64,000 nucleotides of DNA from Tetragonia tetragonoides (GCA_038025085.1 CM076147.1:11776501-11840500), one strand, 5' to 3'. Shown: positions 1 through 17,207, counted from the first letter of the stretch. Program-made: numbers and translations. Notes: generated from the sequence alone by a model not told the origin.

Positions 1-2825
<2,825 letters not shown>

Positions 2826-3640
2826 TTACTACAAAACCTGGGCAAGTGAGTATTTCACTCTAGCTCACTCCGCTAGAGAGACTCTCTCACCTTTACTTAC
2901 TGACGCACATTTTATTAGGAAAAAAAATAAAATAAACTGTTGTCCTTCATATCTCTCTCTCTCTCTCTCTCTCTCCCTCAGACTTGACCCACCCAGAAAC
3001 TCCACCCAGCTTCTCTCTCGGCTCGGCGGCGCTCCTCTCCGGTGGCGGAACGTAGCTTGTAGCTCTCAGGTCGCCCAGATCACGGTGTCAGTCGCGGTCG
3101 CCCAGCTCCTCCGGCATCAGATTTTGCCGATTCAGGCGGTGGCCAGGTGGTTTTAGGCGATTTCACCGATTGCTTAGGTATTATTTCTATTTCTTAAACC
3201 CTAAATAAGAAAGCATACTTGTTTGTTAGATCTGACAGTTCGTTTAGGAATTATGTGAGAGCTCTCTAGATATTAATTGTTTTATTTCTGGGTCTTTTGC
3301 TATTATTTGAGGGCAAGAAATCATTTGGGCTTTCTGGGTCTTTGCCGCAATGATGTGATTGTTACTTTTTTTTTTTTGAGGTAATGTGATTGTTACTTAG
3401 TAATGTGTTTATTTTGTTTAGTAATGTGTTTTCCTACTTAGTTTCTCATTTGGGGAATTGGGTATTTAACTATTTGCTATATTTGTATGTATTCTTGCTT
3501 TTGAAGTTGAAATGTAGTGGTTGTTTTTTTGGTTACAACTTGCTTTTTTAGTTGCTTAATGCTGATTTTGTTGCAATTTTGTCAATTGGATGTCAGTCAA
3601 ATCGATGGGTTTTTTGTGGAGGCTGTGATTTGAGTAGAAG
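2826..3640 (+). promoter_or_regulatory. O-fucosyltransferase-like gene: promoter and 5' UTR with probable leader intron
   Basis: Starts directly after the Helitron CTAG|T end. It contains a pyrimidine tract with (CT)n at about 2951-2975, then a GC-rich leader. A plausible intron starts at a GT about 3178 after GCTTAG and runs through T-rich sequence to just before the ATG at 3641. The same leader is present at 46079-46591 (plus) and 54877-55680 (minus). No clear TATA box is visible. The leader intron is inferred from composition, not proven. Confidence 0.5.
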
Positions 3641-5332
3641 ATGATGGGACCTTCTCCTATTCTTATGAGGGCTGGGAGCTTGAGGCCGGAAAACTTGGGT
3701 CAACATGCTCTAGCCATGATTGGGAACTTGTGTTTCTCAATGTTTGTTGTTGGGATTTTGATTTTCACAATTATCGCTGCGACTTATGAACTTGAGGACC
3801 CTCTTTTCCACCATTCTAATAAGATTGCCACATTCCTTACATCAACCTCGAATGCCACTTTTGAGTCGGATAACACTGTGGTCAAGACTGGTGAGGACTT
3901 CATGGCTGCTAATCAGACTACCTTTAACACTTTTATTAATATTACGGATGTTGCTGATGCTACTAAGTTGTCGGGCAATTTGGATTCTGAATGTGAGGGT
4001 GATGTTGGTAAACCCATTGATTGTAGGGACCCAGAAGTTTTCCATACGATGATGAGGGAAGCCATTGAGAAGTTCAAGGACATCCATTTCTATCGATTTG
4101 GCAAGCCTGTACGGGGATCTAAGGATAACACTTGTGATATGGCATGGCGGTTCAAACCCAAGGAAGGGAAGACTGCCTCATTGTACAAGGACTACCATAG
4201 ATTTGTAATTTCCAAGACAGCAAATTGCTCTTTGAGTATCACTGATATAGGGGACTATCATAGCGGAATGAATGCTAGGAAGAGGAAGGCAAAGAAGCAA
4301 GCTGTTTTCGAGAAGGCAACCCCAGAACAGTGACATCTCTGCTTTACCTGTTGTCGGGGAAATGGTTAATGATAGCCTTCCCATTGTTGAATCAGAAGGG
4401 TAATTCAACAATGGAAAATACTTGTTCTATCCGGGCGGTGGAGATCGATGCAAGAGCATGAATCATTACCTTTGGAGTTTCTTGTGTGCGCTTGGAGAAG
4501 AGCAGTATTTGAACAGCACGCTGGTCATGGATTTGAGCATATGTTTATCGTCCATGTACAGCAGGAGTGGCCAAAATGAAGAAGGGAAAGACTTTCGGGA
4601 TTATTTTGATTTTGAGCATTTGAAAGATGCAGCATCTGTCTTGGATCAGGTGCAGTTTTCGACAGATTGGAATAAGTGGCATAGAAAAGATGAGATGAGT
4701 CTTTCTCTGATTGAAGATTTTAGGGTTATTTTAGGGTTACACCAATGAAGTTGAAGGATTTGAAAGATACTTTAATCATTAGAAAGTTTGGTACTGTTGA
4801 GCCCGACAATTACTTGTACAGGGTTTGTGAAGGAGAAGCAGAATCTGTTATTCAAAGACCATGGCATCTGTTATGGAAGTCCAGAAGGTTGATGGATGTT
4901 GTCTCCGCAATTGCAGCAAGGCTGAACTGGGATTATGATTCTGTTCATGTTGTGAGCGGGGAGAAAGCAGCAAATAGGGAACTGTGGCCGAATCTTGATA
5001 GAGACACCTCTCCTGACGCTCTCCTCACAACACTGAAGGACAAGATTGAAGAAGGAAGGAACCTTTATATTTCCACAGATGAGCCTGACGTACCATTCTT
5101 TGATCCATTGAAAGACAAGTACACAACTCATTTTCTGGAGGACTACAAGGATCTTTGGGAAGAGACGAGTGAATGGTATTCTGAAACTGCCAAGCTCAAT
5201 AACGGGGCTCCAGTAGAATTTGATGGTTACATGAGGATATCTGCTGATACAGAAGTGTTCTTGAGGGGGAAAAAGCAGCTTGAGACCTTCAATGACGATG
5301 GAGTGAACACTTGCAGTGCCACCTCTACCTAG
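3641..5332 (+). pseudogene. Plant O-fucosyltransferase-family (GT65-like) gene, frame-broken
   Basis: The product would be a Golgi type II membrane glycosyltransferase of the plant O-fucosyltransferase family; the substrate is unknown. The first frame (3641-4333) starts MMGPSPILMRAGSLRPENLG, has one membrane segment (about residues 25-47) and an N-glycosylation-rich stem, then the conserved stretch around KPKEGKTASLYKDYHRFVIS. The second (4422-4748) holds YPGGGDRCKSMNHYLWSFLC and the third (4745-5332) the C-terminal region with RPWHLLWKSRRLMDVVSAIA. The three parts join in family order without introns, so about the whole protein is present. Breaks: a frameshift at about 4330, a TAA at about 4402, and a frameshift caused by an 11 bp tandem duplication at 4717-4738. 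The C-terminus is shortened. It could be a processed copy, but the matching upstream promoter argues for a decayed ordinary gene. Confidence 0.8.
4717..4738 (+). repeat. 11 bp tandem duplication breaking the O-fucosyltransferase frame
   Basis: ATTTTAGGGTT occurs twice head to tail (4717-4727 and 4728-4738). Removing one unit rejoins the reading frame from ...EDFRV to the next conserved block, so the duplication is the frameshifting lesion here. Confidence 0.85.
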
Positions 5333-6973
5333 TGATAGGTAATTAGGTATACGTCAGAATTTGACTATTCTAGAAATATGTCATTTGTAGTTTTAGTTGT
5401 TTATCTGCCTTCTTCATAGATAATTCAACTTTTGGAGGATACGTCTTACATTTAGTATATTTAGTTTCTTTATTCATTTGATGATTGATTACTCATGCTC
5501 ATAAAAGCTTGTTAGCATTGTGGCTTTTAGTGTTAATTAAGTGTCCTCTCTAGTTAAAACCTCAAATCGAGTATGTTTTATTCTGAACAGGATGCCCATT
5601 ATTCAGCAATATTACATGCATATGTTTCTGTGGCAATGTCAATTTAGGTTAATAAGAAAAATGAATCCCCCAGTGATAAAATCCACCTTCGCCATGTCTC
5701 CGCAGCTCCACCGGCCATTTTCCTCGCTCAATTTAAACGCTTTGTGATTCCTCATCTCAGAACTCTGTGTTGTGACCACTTTTGCGCTCCTTCCTTAAGA
5801 AAATATCCAGAAATATTTTTCAGTGCCCACTTTTTGCCCACATCCTCTAGTCCAATAAACCCGTGCCTCCATTTTTTCCGGCAAAATCAAAGACCCTTTA
5901 CTGTTTTATTGGTGAATCCTTCTTGCAAGACCAAAAAAGGGATATTTCGAGCAAGTTTCTTATGTTGCAGAATGTCCACACAGAAAAATAGATTCTCGTC
6001 AAACCTCTAGCCATGCAGCCCTGAAGCCCCCGCAGATTAGCATAGTGAGAAGATCTGATTGGTTGATTTATTTCTCGGAGAAGCGACTAGAGTATGGAAC
6101 ACTATTTAGTGCTCTGAAGAGGATCAATCGTTGGCTTTATCTGTTGATTGGAATATTTTCGGAGCCAAGGTTCAAGTTTTCTATGCACCTTAGAAGTGTA
6201 TTTGTTTAAGTTCTTATAACCAATCAGAATCAACTTATTTTTAGTTGGAGGGGCATCTTACTAGTATATTGCTTCTTTTTACTTGTTTTTCCTCTTCCGA
6301 AGCTGATGTTGTATTGATTAGTCCTAGAATCATGTTGAATTCAAATATCTTACGTAGTCTTTTTGTCAAAGCAGCCTTAACCGCATCAAGGATTAAACTT
6401 TGGTCTTCCATTGTCTGGGTTCTCTCCTTTTCTGAAAAATTGCTGTCTAAGTAATTCCATTTATCTGTTAGGGAATTACAATCAATCTATTTCTTCCTGA
6501 ACACTGACGTGTTGATTGCCATGTGCATTTCCTTATGGTCGCTGCTTCTTGCTCCTTTACTATAAATCTGAGTCTAACAGGTTTGGATGGTTTTTTCACT
6601 CTTATTACTTTATCACTTACTCTATACTGGACAACATTCTTCATGTTTTCATGCTCTTTATTTTTTCCTTTTTGTCGTGCATCGGACAATACACAATAAA
6701 TGGATCTGTACTCCAAAGTCCAAACAACACCCCCTTCCCCCCACCATTTTTCTGATAACAGGTTCTGGTCCTTTTCTGCTTGAACTTGAACACTTGCTAC
6801 TCTAATGCTTTTTCTTGCTGAGATCATTTCTCTCTTGTCATTTGGTGAGGGAATTTCTTCCTATGTATGGAATACTTCATACTTGATTGGCCCTTTAAAC
6901 ATGTTCGATTCAGCCACTAAATGCCTCTAGGCTCTAAATCAAGGACTTCATGGAGATGGATTCAGGGGTGAGA
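5333..6973. other. No gene recognised
   Basis: AT-rich sequence after the O-fucosyltransferase stop, presumably its 3' UTR and intergenic DNA. Short open frames at 5744-6010 and 6468-6827 have no recognisable domain. A region around 5690-6170 has exon-like composition and could be the degraded 5' part of the ankyrin/kinase fragment that follows, but I cannot support this. Confidence 0.4.
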
Positions 6974-7153
6974 TTGATGTATATGGCGATGAAAGTGATT
7001 TGGAAGGGATCAGTGAGGGTTTGGATTATGGTGGAATTGATGTTAATTTTAGGGACATTGATGCTAGAATTGCTTTACATGTTTCCGCTTGTTAAGGTCT
7101 TACGGATGTTGTTCTATTGATTAAACGTGGGGCTGAAATGGTGATTGTCAAGT
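6974..7153 (+). pseudogene. Ankyrin-repeat fragment of an integrin-linked-kinase-like (Raf-like MAPKKK) gene
   Basis: The reading frame from 6974 gives a segment with GDESDLEGISEGLDYGGIDV followed by NFRDIDARIALHV and, after an internal TAA at 7093-7095, GLTDVVLLIKRGAEM. This is the ankyrin consensus (DxxxRTALHxAAxxGxxDVVxLLxxxGAxx) in the form found at the N-terminus of plant ankyrin-kinases of the integrin-linked kinase group. The TAA sits where the family has CAA (Gln). No kinase domain follows. It is a short isolated remnant. The family assignment rests on the ankyrin text alone. Confidence 0.6.
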
Positions 7154-7159
7154 TTCCCT

Positions 7160-8010
7160 GTGACATGAGATGCTGATTGAGGACATTTCCTATCCTGTAG
7201 ATATGATGGGACTATATAATGTAGCATGTAGGTTCCTTTTGTATGTTAATGTATGTCAGAATGTGATTTTCAGGGAGATGGGTTAGGTTATCATTTTTGC
7301 TAATTTAGTTTCCTTTTTGAAATAAAAGTTGCACATTGTATATATAGATGCAAACAAGTGACTAGGGCTGATTTAGTTTAGATTGTTGACCAGGCAAGTC
7401 GAAAAGCCTGGAACTTAAGATAGTGCAACTGTGCAAGTCAGAAAACAAGAGCAACTTATCCAGCATAAAAACCTTAGATGTCTCTATTAGCAGCGACCCA
7501 TAGTTACTCTCGTTTAGTAGAAGAAGATTGCGATGCTAACCAACCGACATGGTAGCACCTGCTGCAGAACTGGCTGGCTAGCTTGAAGACGACATAAACG
7601 AAGTAAGAGATATGGAATACTGAATTTCAGCTGGCAATAGGGGATGAGCTCAAGCAGGTTGCCTGGCTGATAAGCTATGTATCTCCCTACATAGTTCGAC
7701 AGTTTCAGTGTGTCAAAAATATCTCTCAAAATCATTTATAATGCTCTGCATGTGTCATCCGTCAGGAATGTATGGGAGCTCTGACATCTATTCCAGAGGT
7801 CCTTAGTTTGTGTCCCCTTAGTGCCACTGGAAGTTTTCATGGCCATTATCCCGTTACCTTGGGCCTAGTCAAGCAAAGCCTGGACATCCACATTATCTAA
7901 CAAAAAAGAAGTAGCTAGGTATCATTTTGCTGTCAGAAAACAGGTTTTATGTTGCCCTGCTTGTATTTGATTTTGCAATTCTGTTGTCCATCAACAATAG
8001 GGTACTTATC
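7160..8010. other. No gene recognised; left flank of the truncated chromovirus
   Basis: No frame with recognisable motifs. The chromovirus homology on the minus strand stops sharply at 8010/8011, in the middle of reverse transcriptase. Confidence 0.4.
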
Positions 8011-8653
8011 GCCTTAATCTTACTAGGGTCAGCTGAAATCCTACCCTTTGTGATAATGTGTCCCAAAAATGCTACTTTCTCCAACCAAAACTCACATTTA
8101 GAAAGCTTAGCATACAAGCTATGATCCCTAAGGGTCTGTAACACAATCCTCAAATGCTTAACATGATCATCCTTATTCCTTGAATACACTAAGATATCAT
8201 CTATGAGTACTACAACAAATTGATCAAGGTACGGTTGAAAAATTCGATGCATAAGATCCATAAACACAGCTGGTGCATTAGTTAACCAAAATGGCATAAC
8301 AGTGAATTCGTAATGTCCATAACGAGTCCTAAATGCAATCTTAGGTATATCCTCTTCCTTTATCCTTTAATTGATGATATCCAGATCTCAAGTCAATTTT
8401 AGAAAATATCCATGCCCCGTTTAACTGATCAAATAAGTCGTCTATTCTAGGCAACGGGTATTTGTTCTTAATTGTGACTTTGTTTAACTCCCAAATAATC
8501 AATACATAACCTCAAACTTCCATCTGTCTTTTTCACAAACAGTACTGGTGCTCCCCAAGGTGAAACACTAGGTCGAATGTACCCTTTTTCTAATAATTAT
8601 TCCAATTGCTTTTTCAATTCTTTAATTTCTGCTGGGGCCATTCTGTATGGTGC
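8011..8653 (-). pseudogene. Chromovirus reverse transcriptase, N-terminal and palm part
   Basis: Minus strand. The frame 8297-7947 reads [20 protein letters not shown] and then [15 protein letters not shown], with the catalytic IDD pair intact. The homology ends after DPSKIK at 8011, and the remaining codons to 7947 are foreign. Upstream (8300-8653) the finger region is recognisable ([16 protein letters not shown]) but broken by shifts and stops. The enzyme cannot be made. The plus-strand counterpart is at 63001-64000. Confidence 0.8.
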
Positions 8654-9325
8654 TTAAGATATGGGTGCAGTTCTTGGCATAAGATCGATGGTAGAGTCTA
8701 TGGTTATTTGTGGCAGCATACCGGGAATTTCATCGGGAAAAACATTGGGGAATTCTGACACAACTGAGATTTTGGCTATTTCATTTGATGTTGACCTAGT
8801 ATCACTCACATAACACAAATAAACTGGATAACCTTTCCTGATTTGAGTTTTAATGTTCATTGCAAACACAATTTTAACCCTCGGTTGAGTTATCACTCGT
8901 CTATATGATACTCTACCACCATGTGGATTCCTAAGCGATACTTTTTGCAGATGACATTCAGTTCTAGCATGATATCTACTTAACCAATCCATTCCCAAAA
9001 TAACATCAAAATCTGATAAATGAAACTGAATCAAATCACCAGGTAATGACGTTTCAACAATCACGATAGGACAATTCTTTATCATGTTTTGATACGACAC
9101 AATAATACTATTAGGTGTGGTAATATCCATTTTGCATGAGAAATTTGGTGTTAAACCGTGTTTAGCTATGAATGAGGTGGATAAAAAAGAATGAGATGCA
9201 CCGGTATCAAACAACACATATGTCGGAAAAGAATGAATAAAGAATGTACCAGTCACAACATTCGGGTTTGCATCCACATTATACTGACTCGTGACGTGTA
9301 TCTTTCCCGTGGTGCTACTGGCCAC
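8654..9325 (-). pseudogene. Chromovirus aspartic protease domain
   Basis: A 223-residue open frame. The active-site motif is VLFDTGASHSFLS at about residues 37-49, followed by the conserved [17 protein letters not shown]. The C-terminal part reaches the [11 protein letters not shown] linker that precedes reverse transcriptase in this family. The frame is open, but it stops at the RT boundary (TAA at 8654-8656) and is cut off from gag by another stop. It would mature the Gag-Pol polyprotein in virus-like particles. Confidence 0.8.
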
Positions 9326-9364
9326 TTGGCTTGCAATAGGCCGAGCAAAGGTGACATGTGGAGC

Positions 9365-10466
9365 TTAGTTAGGGTTCCCACGAAACTGATTGTTATTGTT
9401 GCCATGATTAAAGTTACTTCCTTGTCGGTTACTCTCACTGCGGTTAAAGTTATCCCCAGGTGGAAGTTGTCTCTTGCTAGGACATACGTTCACCCTATGC
9501 CCAGGCTGTTGGCAAATAAAACAATTCCCTTCATTAGCAGGGCACGGTCGACCAGGGTGAAATCTCCCACATCTACGACATGCATTCCTATTTTTGTTCC
9601 TAGGATTAGACTGTGATCCTCCAGTTCTCCTATCATCTCTTCGGTATGAGTTGATACTCCTAGCTGGTGTGTCACTCCTAAATCTTTTTCTCCAATTTCC
9701 TCCACTAGATCCTTCACTTTTCTCCTCAAAATGGCGCTTCCCAAGTATTGCAGTTCTCCTATCCTGAATTCTTAACATATTGATTGCCTTGTCATACGCC
9801 TCCTGGAAAGTAGTAGAAGATCCTGCCACTAACTCTTGCAGATGCCAATTAAGGCCATCCTTAAGCCTCTCAACTCTTTCTTTTTCATCCTTCACTAAAT
9901 TCTCAGCAAATCGAGACAGTTCATGGAATTTTGAAGCATACACAGTCACACTCATCTTTTCTTGGGTCAAGTTCTTAAACTCCTGTTGTTTTCTCTTTCT
10001 TAAAGCTCTAGGGTAAAATCTCTCTCTAATCTTCACTACAAACTTCTCCCAATTGAATTCCTTATCCTCCAAATAAGCTTCCTTAGACAACTGCCACCAA
10101 TCATCCGCTTCTCCCCTACTTAATTTTCAAACTCTCGGGACAACCTATTGCCTCAAATAATTTTTCCATATTCCTAATCCAATTCTCTAAGGCTATTGGG
10201 TCGGATCCTCCCTCAAAAGTAGCTGGTGCATGAGTGGCTAAGTTCTTAATCATTACGGCTTGTGGATCTTTAGCCTCGGCTTCGGTTTTAGCTTTCTCTT
10301 TTTCCTTATCTTCCATTTGTTGCTTAATGGTATTACCAAAGAATTGGCACAAAGTCTCTAGGGTGTCTAGTCGATTCTGTTGCCCTTGTTCATCATTTGT
10401 AGGGTTCACGGTTATGGTATCTACGGGTGCTCCCGTGGTATGATCTTCTTCTCCCGACATTTTCAA
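9365..10466 (-). pseudogene. Chromovirus gag (capsid and zinc knuckle), frameshifted
   Basis: Two frames in order. 10466-10116 is the N-terminus, with ATFEGGSDPIALENWIRNME, the start of the retrotransposon gag domain. 10090-9365 continues with [20 protein letters not shown] and ends in a CCHC zinc knuckle CFICQQPGHRVNVCP preceded by CRRCGRFHPGRPC. The join at 10091-10116 is frameshifted by a small indel. The N/G-rich tail is typical. It would form the cytoplasmic particle and bind element RNA. Confidence 0.8.
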
Positions 10467-10879
10467 CTATATGAATAACAACAATTAATTTCCACAAAAC
10501 ATATACATAGGGTTCCTAGGTGTGATATTAGTTTCGTTTTCTTTTAATCATGATTTCTGCTTTCGATTGGTTAGGTTTTCTTACATTTTTCATGCTTAAA
10601 TGCTTATCACTTAAATGCATCCATAGATATATAAGCAAGTTAAGATAGGTCTAGAGTCCTAGTAGCTACCTAGCTACCAATTACAACCAATTAGCCTAAA
10701 ATACAAAACAAGGTTAGGCTAACTTCAACCATGCAATATGACCCTATCTAGCTAATGTCTTGGTCATATGCAAAATATTACAACACCAACGTAAATTGTT
10801 CAAACCATCACATAAACACAAGTTCATAATTAAGACTACCATGAAACTTCTCCTTGCATGATCACCTCCTCCTTGGCAA

Positions 10880-11527
10880 CTAGTTTCCACCCGAAGAACT
10901 CCCCCTATCATATTGGACCATGAAGCCATTCATGAATCCCCTAGGTGGCAACATGGTGAGTGCTACCGGCTGCTCGGGTGAGAACGCTGCTGGGGCTGCT
11001 GCTACTAGTTGGGTCGCGGGCTGCTGTGGTGGTGCGGCGGCAGCTGGCTGGGTGGTGGTAGAGGCACGGGCATTGCGTTGCCAAAGGTGGTAACGAAACA
11101 TCCTTCCCCTCCTATATTGCACTATAGTCTCGGGGACCAAGGGTATACCATTTTCAGCACACATGCACTCGGTGTAAGCTTGTTGTAACACACCCGACAT
11201 GTATTCTAAAGTCAAATACCAATCATCCCCACACATATAGTGATCCCAATTATAATTCACCCCATCAATCACAATGTTCATGTAGTTCAACTTAACACTA
11301 AGCCAAGGTTCACCCAAAGGAAAAGTTCTCAAGAGATTGTATACTTGCCAACCCGGAAATTCAGCGGCTTCATTAGTGAAAGAAGCAAAAGCATTGCAAG
11401 CATGATGGAAATGATGAACATATTCAGCTATGGTCTCTTCAGGATGCTTGCGCAAGGTCATAGAGTGAGGTGGTGGTTGAGGAATGTTGAGTGGTGCCAC
11501 AAGGTTAAAGGGATTGAGTTGAGGCAT
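10880..11527 (-). CDS. Extra leader ORF upstream of chromovirus gag, function unknown
   Basis: A 215-codon open frame between primer-binding site and gag, same strand as the element. The N-terminal half has gag-like words (TLRKHPEETIAEYVHHFHHA; LLRTFPLGEPWLSVKL). The C-terminal half is Ala/Pro/Gln-rich and ends in RGSSSGGN. No zinc knuckle or catalytic motif. It may be a decayed duplicate gag or an independent extra ORF. Intact length, in an element whose other genes are broken, makes it worth noting. The inverted copy at 59436-64000 has lost it by deletion. Confidence 0.5.
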   Translation of the reverse strand: MPQLNPFNLVAPLNIPQPPPHSMTLRKHPEETIAEYVHHFHHACNAFASFTNEAAEFPGWQVYNLLRTFPLGEPWLSVKLNYMNIVIDGVNYNWDHYMCGDDWYLTLEYMSGVLQQAYTECMCAENGIPLVPETIVQYRRGRMFRYHLWQRNARASTTTQPAAAAPPQQPATQLVAAAPAAFSPEQPVALTMLPPRGFMNGFMVQYDRGSSSGGN

Positions 11528-11739
11528 CTAGTAAACAAGTAAGCAAATAACATTTTGTGGGTTAGGCAACTAAATCATGTAAGAAGTCAAGTAAGCATAT
11601 AAGCACAAAGCACATAATACAACTCATATGCACATCAATTTTCCACACTAATTTCTACCCATCTCTCACACACGGCTTATCAAGTTTTATTTGTCAATTT
11701 TCTGATTTTGTTTCACTTTGTATTTACGCATTTTATTAT

Positions 11740-11751
11740 GCTATGATACCA
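11740..11751 (-). promoter_or_regulatory. Primer-binding site of the minus-strand chromovirus
   Basis: Minus strand TGGTATCATAGC, three bases after the LTR end. It matches the initiator-Met tRNA 3' complement TGGTATCAGAGC at all but one position, the usual primer for chromoviruses. Confidence 0.75.
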
Positions 11752-11754
11752 TCT

Positions 11755-14699
<2,945 letters not shown>

Positions 14700-14970
14700 T
14701 GTATCAACTATTTGGTGACTATGTACATGTTGATTACGATCTTTCTTTAAGACGGTAATTGTGTGACAGACCTATCCTCGAATCGAAGCTCCTCATTGTC
14801 ATTTTCAAAATTCACGCTAAAAAAAAGAGAGAGATTAGAAAACAAAAAAACAAAAATGGAGTAGAACAAAGAGAGACATAAGGGAGGGAAAAAAAAAGAC
14901 AAAACAAAACCTACTAATTTATTTTCCCTTCTCAATTTCTTGTCCGTAAGTCATAACCGATTTTTTATTA

Positions 14971-15073
14971 CTCCCTCTATTTCACAATATAAGTCATATT
15001 TTGACTTTGATTTTGTTTCACAATATCACTTTACAGTTTCCAATGGGTACTTAAAGCTATTTTTCCTAGTTTA
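14971..15073 (+). mobile_element. Truncated Stowaway-like MITE
   Basis: Begins CTCCCTCTATTTCACAATAT directly after TA, matching one end of the complete 262 bp element at 58907-59168 (inverted). Homology stops after CCTAGTTTA. A deletion of roughly 340 bp, relative to the other arm, removed the rest together with flanking DNA. Confidence 0.75.
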
Positions 15074-15687
15074 CGCAAACAATGTGTAATAGGCGTGTCG
15101 GTGCATGTGTGAACATTTCAATTTTATTTTTACATTAATAATTGATGATTAATTCTACGAAGAGCAAACTAAATCTTTGACCCCCCATCTATATACTAAT
15201 ACTAAAGAAGCTGCCACAGAGAGAATTAGCCATGTGTCAATTTTTTATGAATTTGGGCACATGTCACTTGCTTATGAGTTTGGCCATGTGTTATAAAAAA
15301 ATTAAAAAAGAAAATTAGAGTCTCACGAATTAAATATAGTGGTTCCATAAAAATTGAAAAACTAACTAACCAAATCCCTGTAACCAAAAAAAAGAAAAAG
15401 AAATAAAGACAGAAAGAAATAAAACTAACGCTTGAATTACACATTGCTTTTGAGAAAATTACACAAAAAAAAAAAAAAAAACAATAACAAACAACTACCC
15501 TATCCCACGTTTGATTCAACTTACCAGCATTCACACTTGCTAAACCAGTAATAAATGGATTAAAATTAGGCAAATTTTAAGTTGCTACAAAGGTCAACAA
15601 CCGAGATTCACAGGGTAGTTCCTCATTTCCTCCAACTAATGTAAAGTTTTACTGGAAAAAAAAAAAAAAAAAAAAAAGCAGCCTACC

Positions 15688-16553
15688 TGATATAACCAAA
15701 ATATCGAGGGTCGAGCTATCGACCCCCGTCCTAGCTACGCCAGAAGAATCCTGACCTTCAGCAGAGCCAAGATCATCGACAACTCTAAAAAGGCATTTGT
15801 TCACCTCGAGGGGCAACCCCTGATCGAGGGTTCCCCCTCCCGCTGCTCAACATCACCAACTGACCCGGAAAGATCTACCTCAACTACCAGTGTCATACTG
15901 ACCCAAGGACTACAATTATGCTCTGGCTCGACTACGAGGGTCGGCTCAGCCATGAATCGACCCTTAAGCTTTCTGTACGCTCAACCCTGACGCCAGCACA
16001 TGTACTATGCGAATATTCCTACAGAGATTCGGATGACTGCCTTGGCGCCCACGCTCTCTAAGCCCCAAGGACAGAAGTGATGACATCAACTGTACGAACC
16101 CCTACGTAGAATAATCCCAAGGGATCGTACCACAATTCACGTGACCACCCCCTCTAAGCCGACTTAGAGAGGGACGTACGTACAGGGATACGTGTCCACT
16201 GTTCATTCGACGAAGCTAGCCGACTTTTGAGAGAACATTCACGCTGTCTAACATTGAGCTCTAACATTCCGTCTTTCAGCTCTGATTCCCATAGTCTGAC
16301 ACTCAATAAAATCCTCACCTCATTACTCCATATATACCTGTCTGTACAAAAGTACCTCTCGTACAGATCTCCATTTACTAACTTAAGCATCGGATGGGTC
16401 TTCTCGGGTCGACCTCCCGAGCTAGTTCACCTTTACTTGTCTTGTGCAGGTAGCAGTGGAAAGGGCCAGGGAACCAGACAAAGAGCCCCTGCTCGCACAT
16501 CTCGATCCCAACATCTTCCCAGTGTTCGACCCCTCTTCAAATCGGGCGAAATA
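15688..16553 (+). repeat. 5' LTR of the Tat element (TATA-deleted)
   Basis: 866 bp against 913 bp for the 3' LTR. At 16229/16230 it lacks a 51 bp block present in the 3' LTR (41075-41125) which includes the TATA box at 41078-41085. The block's ends share TTG, fitting a microhomology deletion. Otherwise the two LTRs are nearly the same by eye. Confidence 0.9.
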
Positions 16554-16555
16554 TT

Positions 16556-16572
16556 TGGCGCCGTCTGTGGAG
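16556..16572 (+). promoter_or_regulatory. Primer-binding site of the Tat element
   Basis: TGGCGCCGTCTGTGGAG, two bases after the 5' LTR. It starts TGG, complementary to the tRNA CCA end. The tRNA identity is not assigned. Confidence 0.7.
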
Positions 16573-16589
16573 AAGGTGTATGGTTTTGC

Positions 16590-17207
16590 ATGAGTGAGCG
16601 GTCAGAAACCCTAGATTCAATCGAACTCCCTGACCTAATTACTACAAAATTGCTTACACCCCCATATCTACGCAAGAAACACACAACAGTTAACATGGAA
16701 GCTATCCCAGATCTCGAGGGATCACAACATTCTGATGAGAACGGGAGCAAAACTTTTGGAAATCCCGAAGTCCCTGTAACTCAGGGGGAACTACAGCAGA
16801 TCATGGGGGAATTACAAAATACGATGAAGGAAACTCTTGAGTGTCTGGCGAAAGAGTTGAGGCCTCCTAAAAACCGGGAAAAAGGGGAAACTTCGAGGGG
16901 AGGGAGCAGAGTTCCAACAGAGACCAGGCGTCCTCCCCCTCCTCCGCGACCCGAACCATCTCCGTCTCTAACAACTAGGTCTATGAGGGACAGCTGGTCC
17001 ACTCGTAGCACTGGCGGATCCAAAGAACGCAAAACATCTCGAGGGAAACCCTCGAATCGCCCGACTAACTTGCACAACTTGAGGAAATTCCTCGAGAAAA
17101 AGAGAGCGGAGAAAGAGGTCATCAAGTACGGAACCGACCTTAGGGGTATTATACTCAAAAGGGAGGAAGCCCGGCGAGCGGAAGAACAACAGCTCCAAGA
17201 GCTATAC
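16590..17207 (+). pseudogene. Tat gag, N-terminal part (interrupted)
   Basis: The probable start is the ATG at 16590 (MSERSETLDS), the first good one after the primer-binding site; upstream codons in the same frame come from LTR sequence joined by the 51 bp deletion. The product is charged, with an RPPPPPRPEPSPS proline stretch and a KKRAEKEVIKYG coiled-coil start. It runs to ...EEQQLQELY at 17207, where the chromovirus sits. After removing 17208-26964 (element plus one TATAC) the frame continues QLYEKEKQKG at 26965 without a shift. Gag would form the particle; here it is split. Confidence 0.75.
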
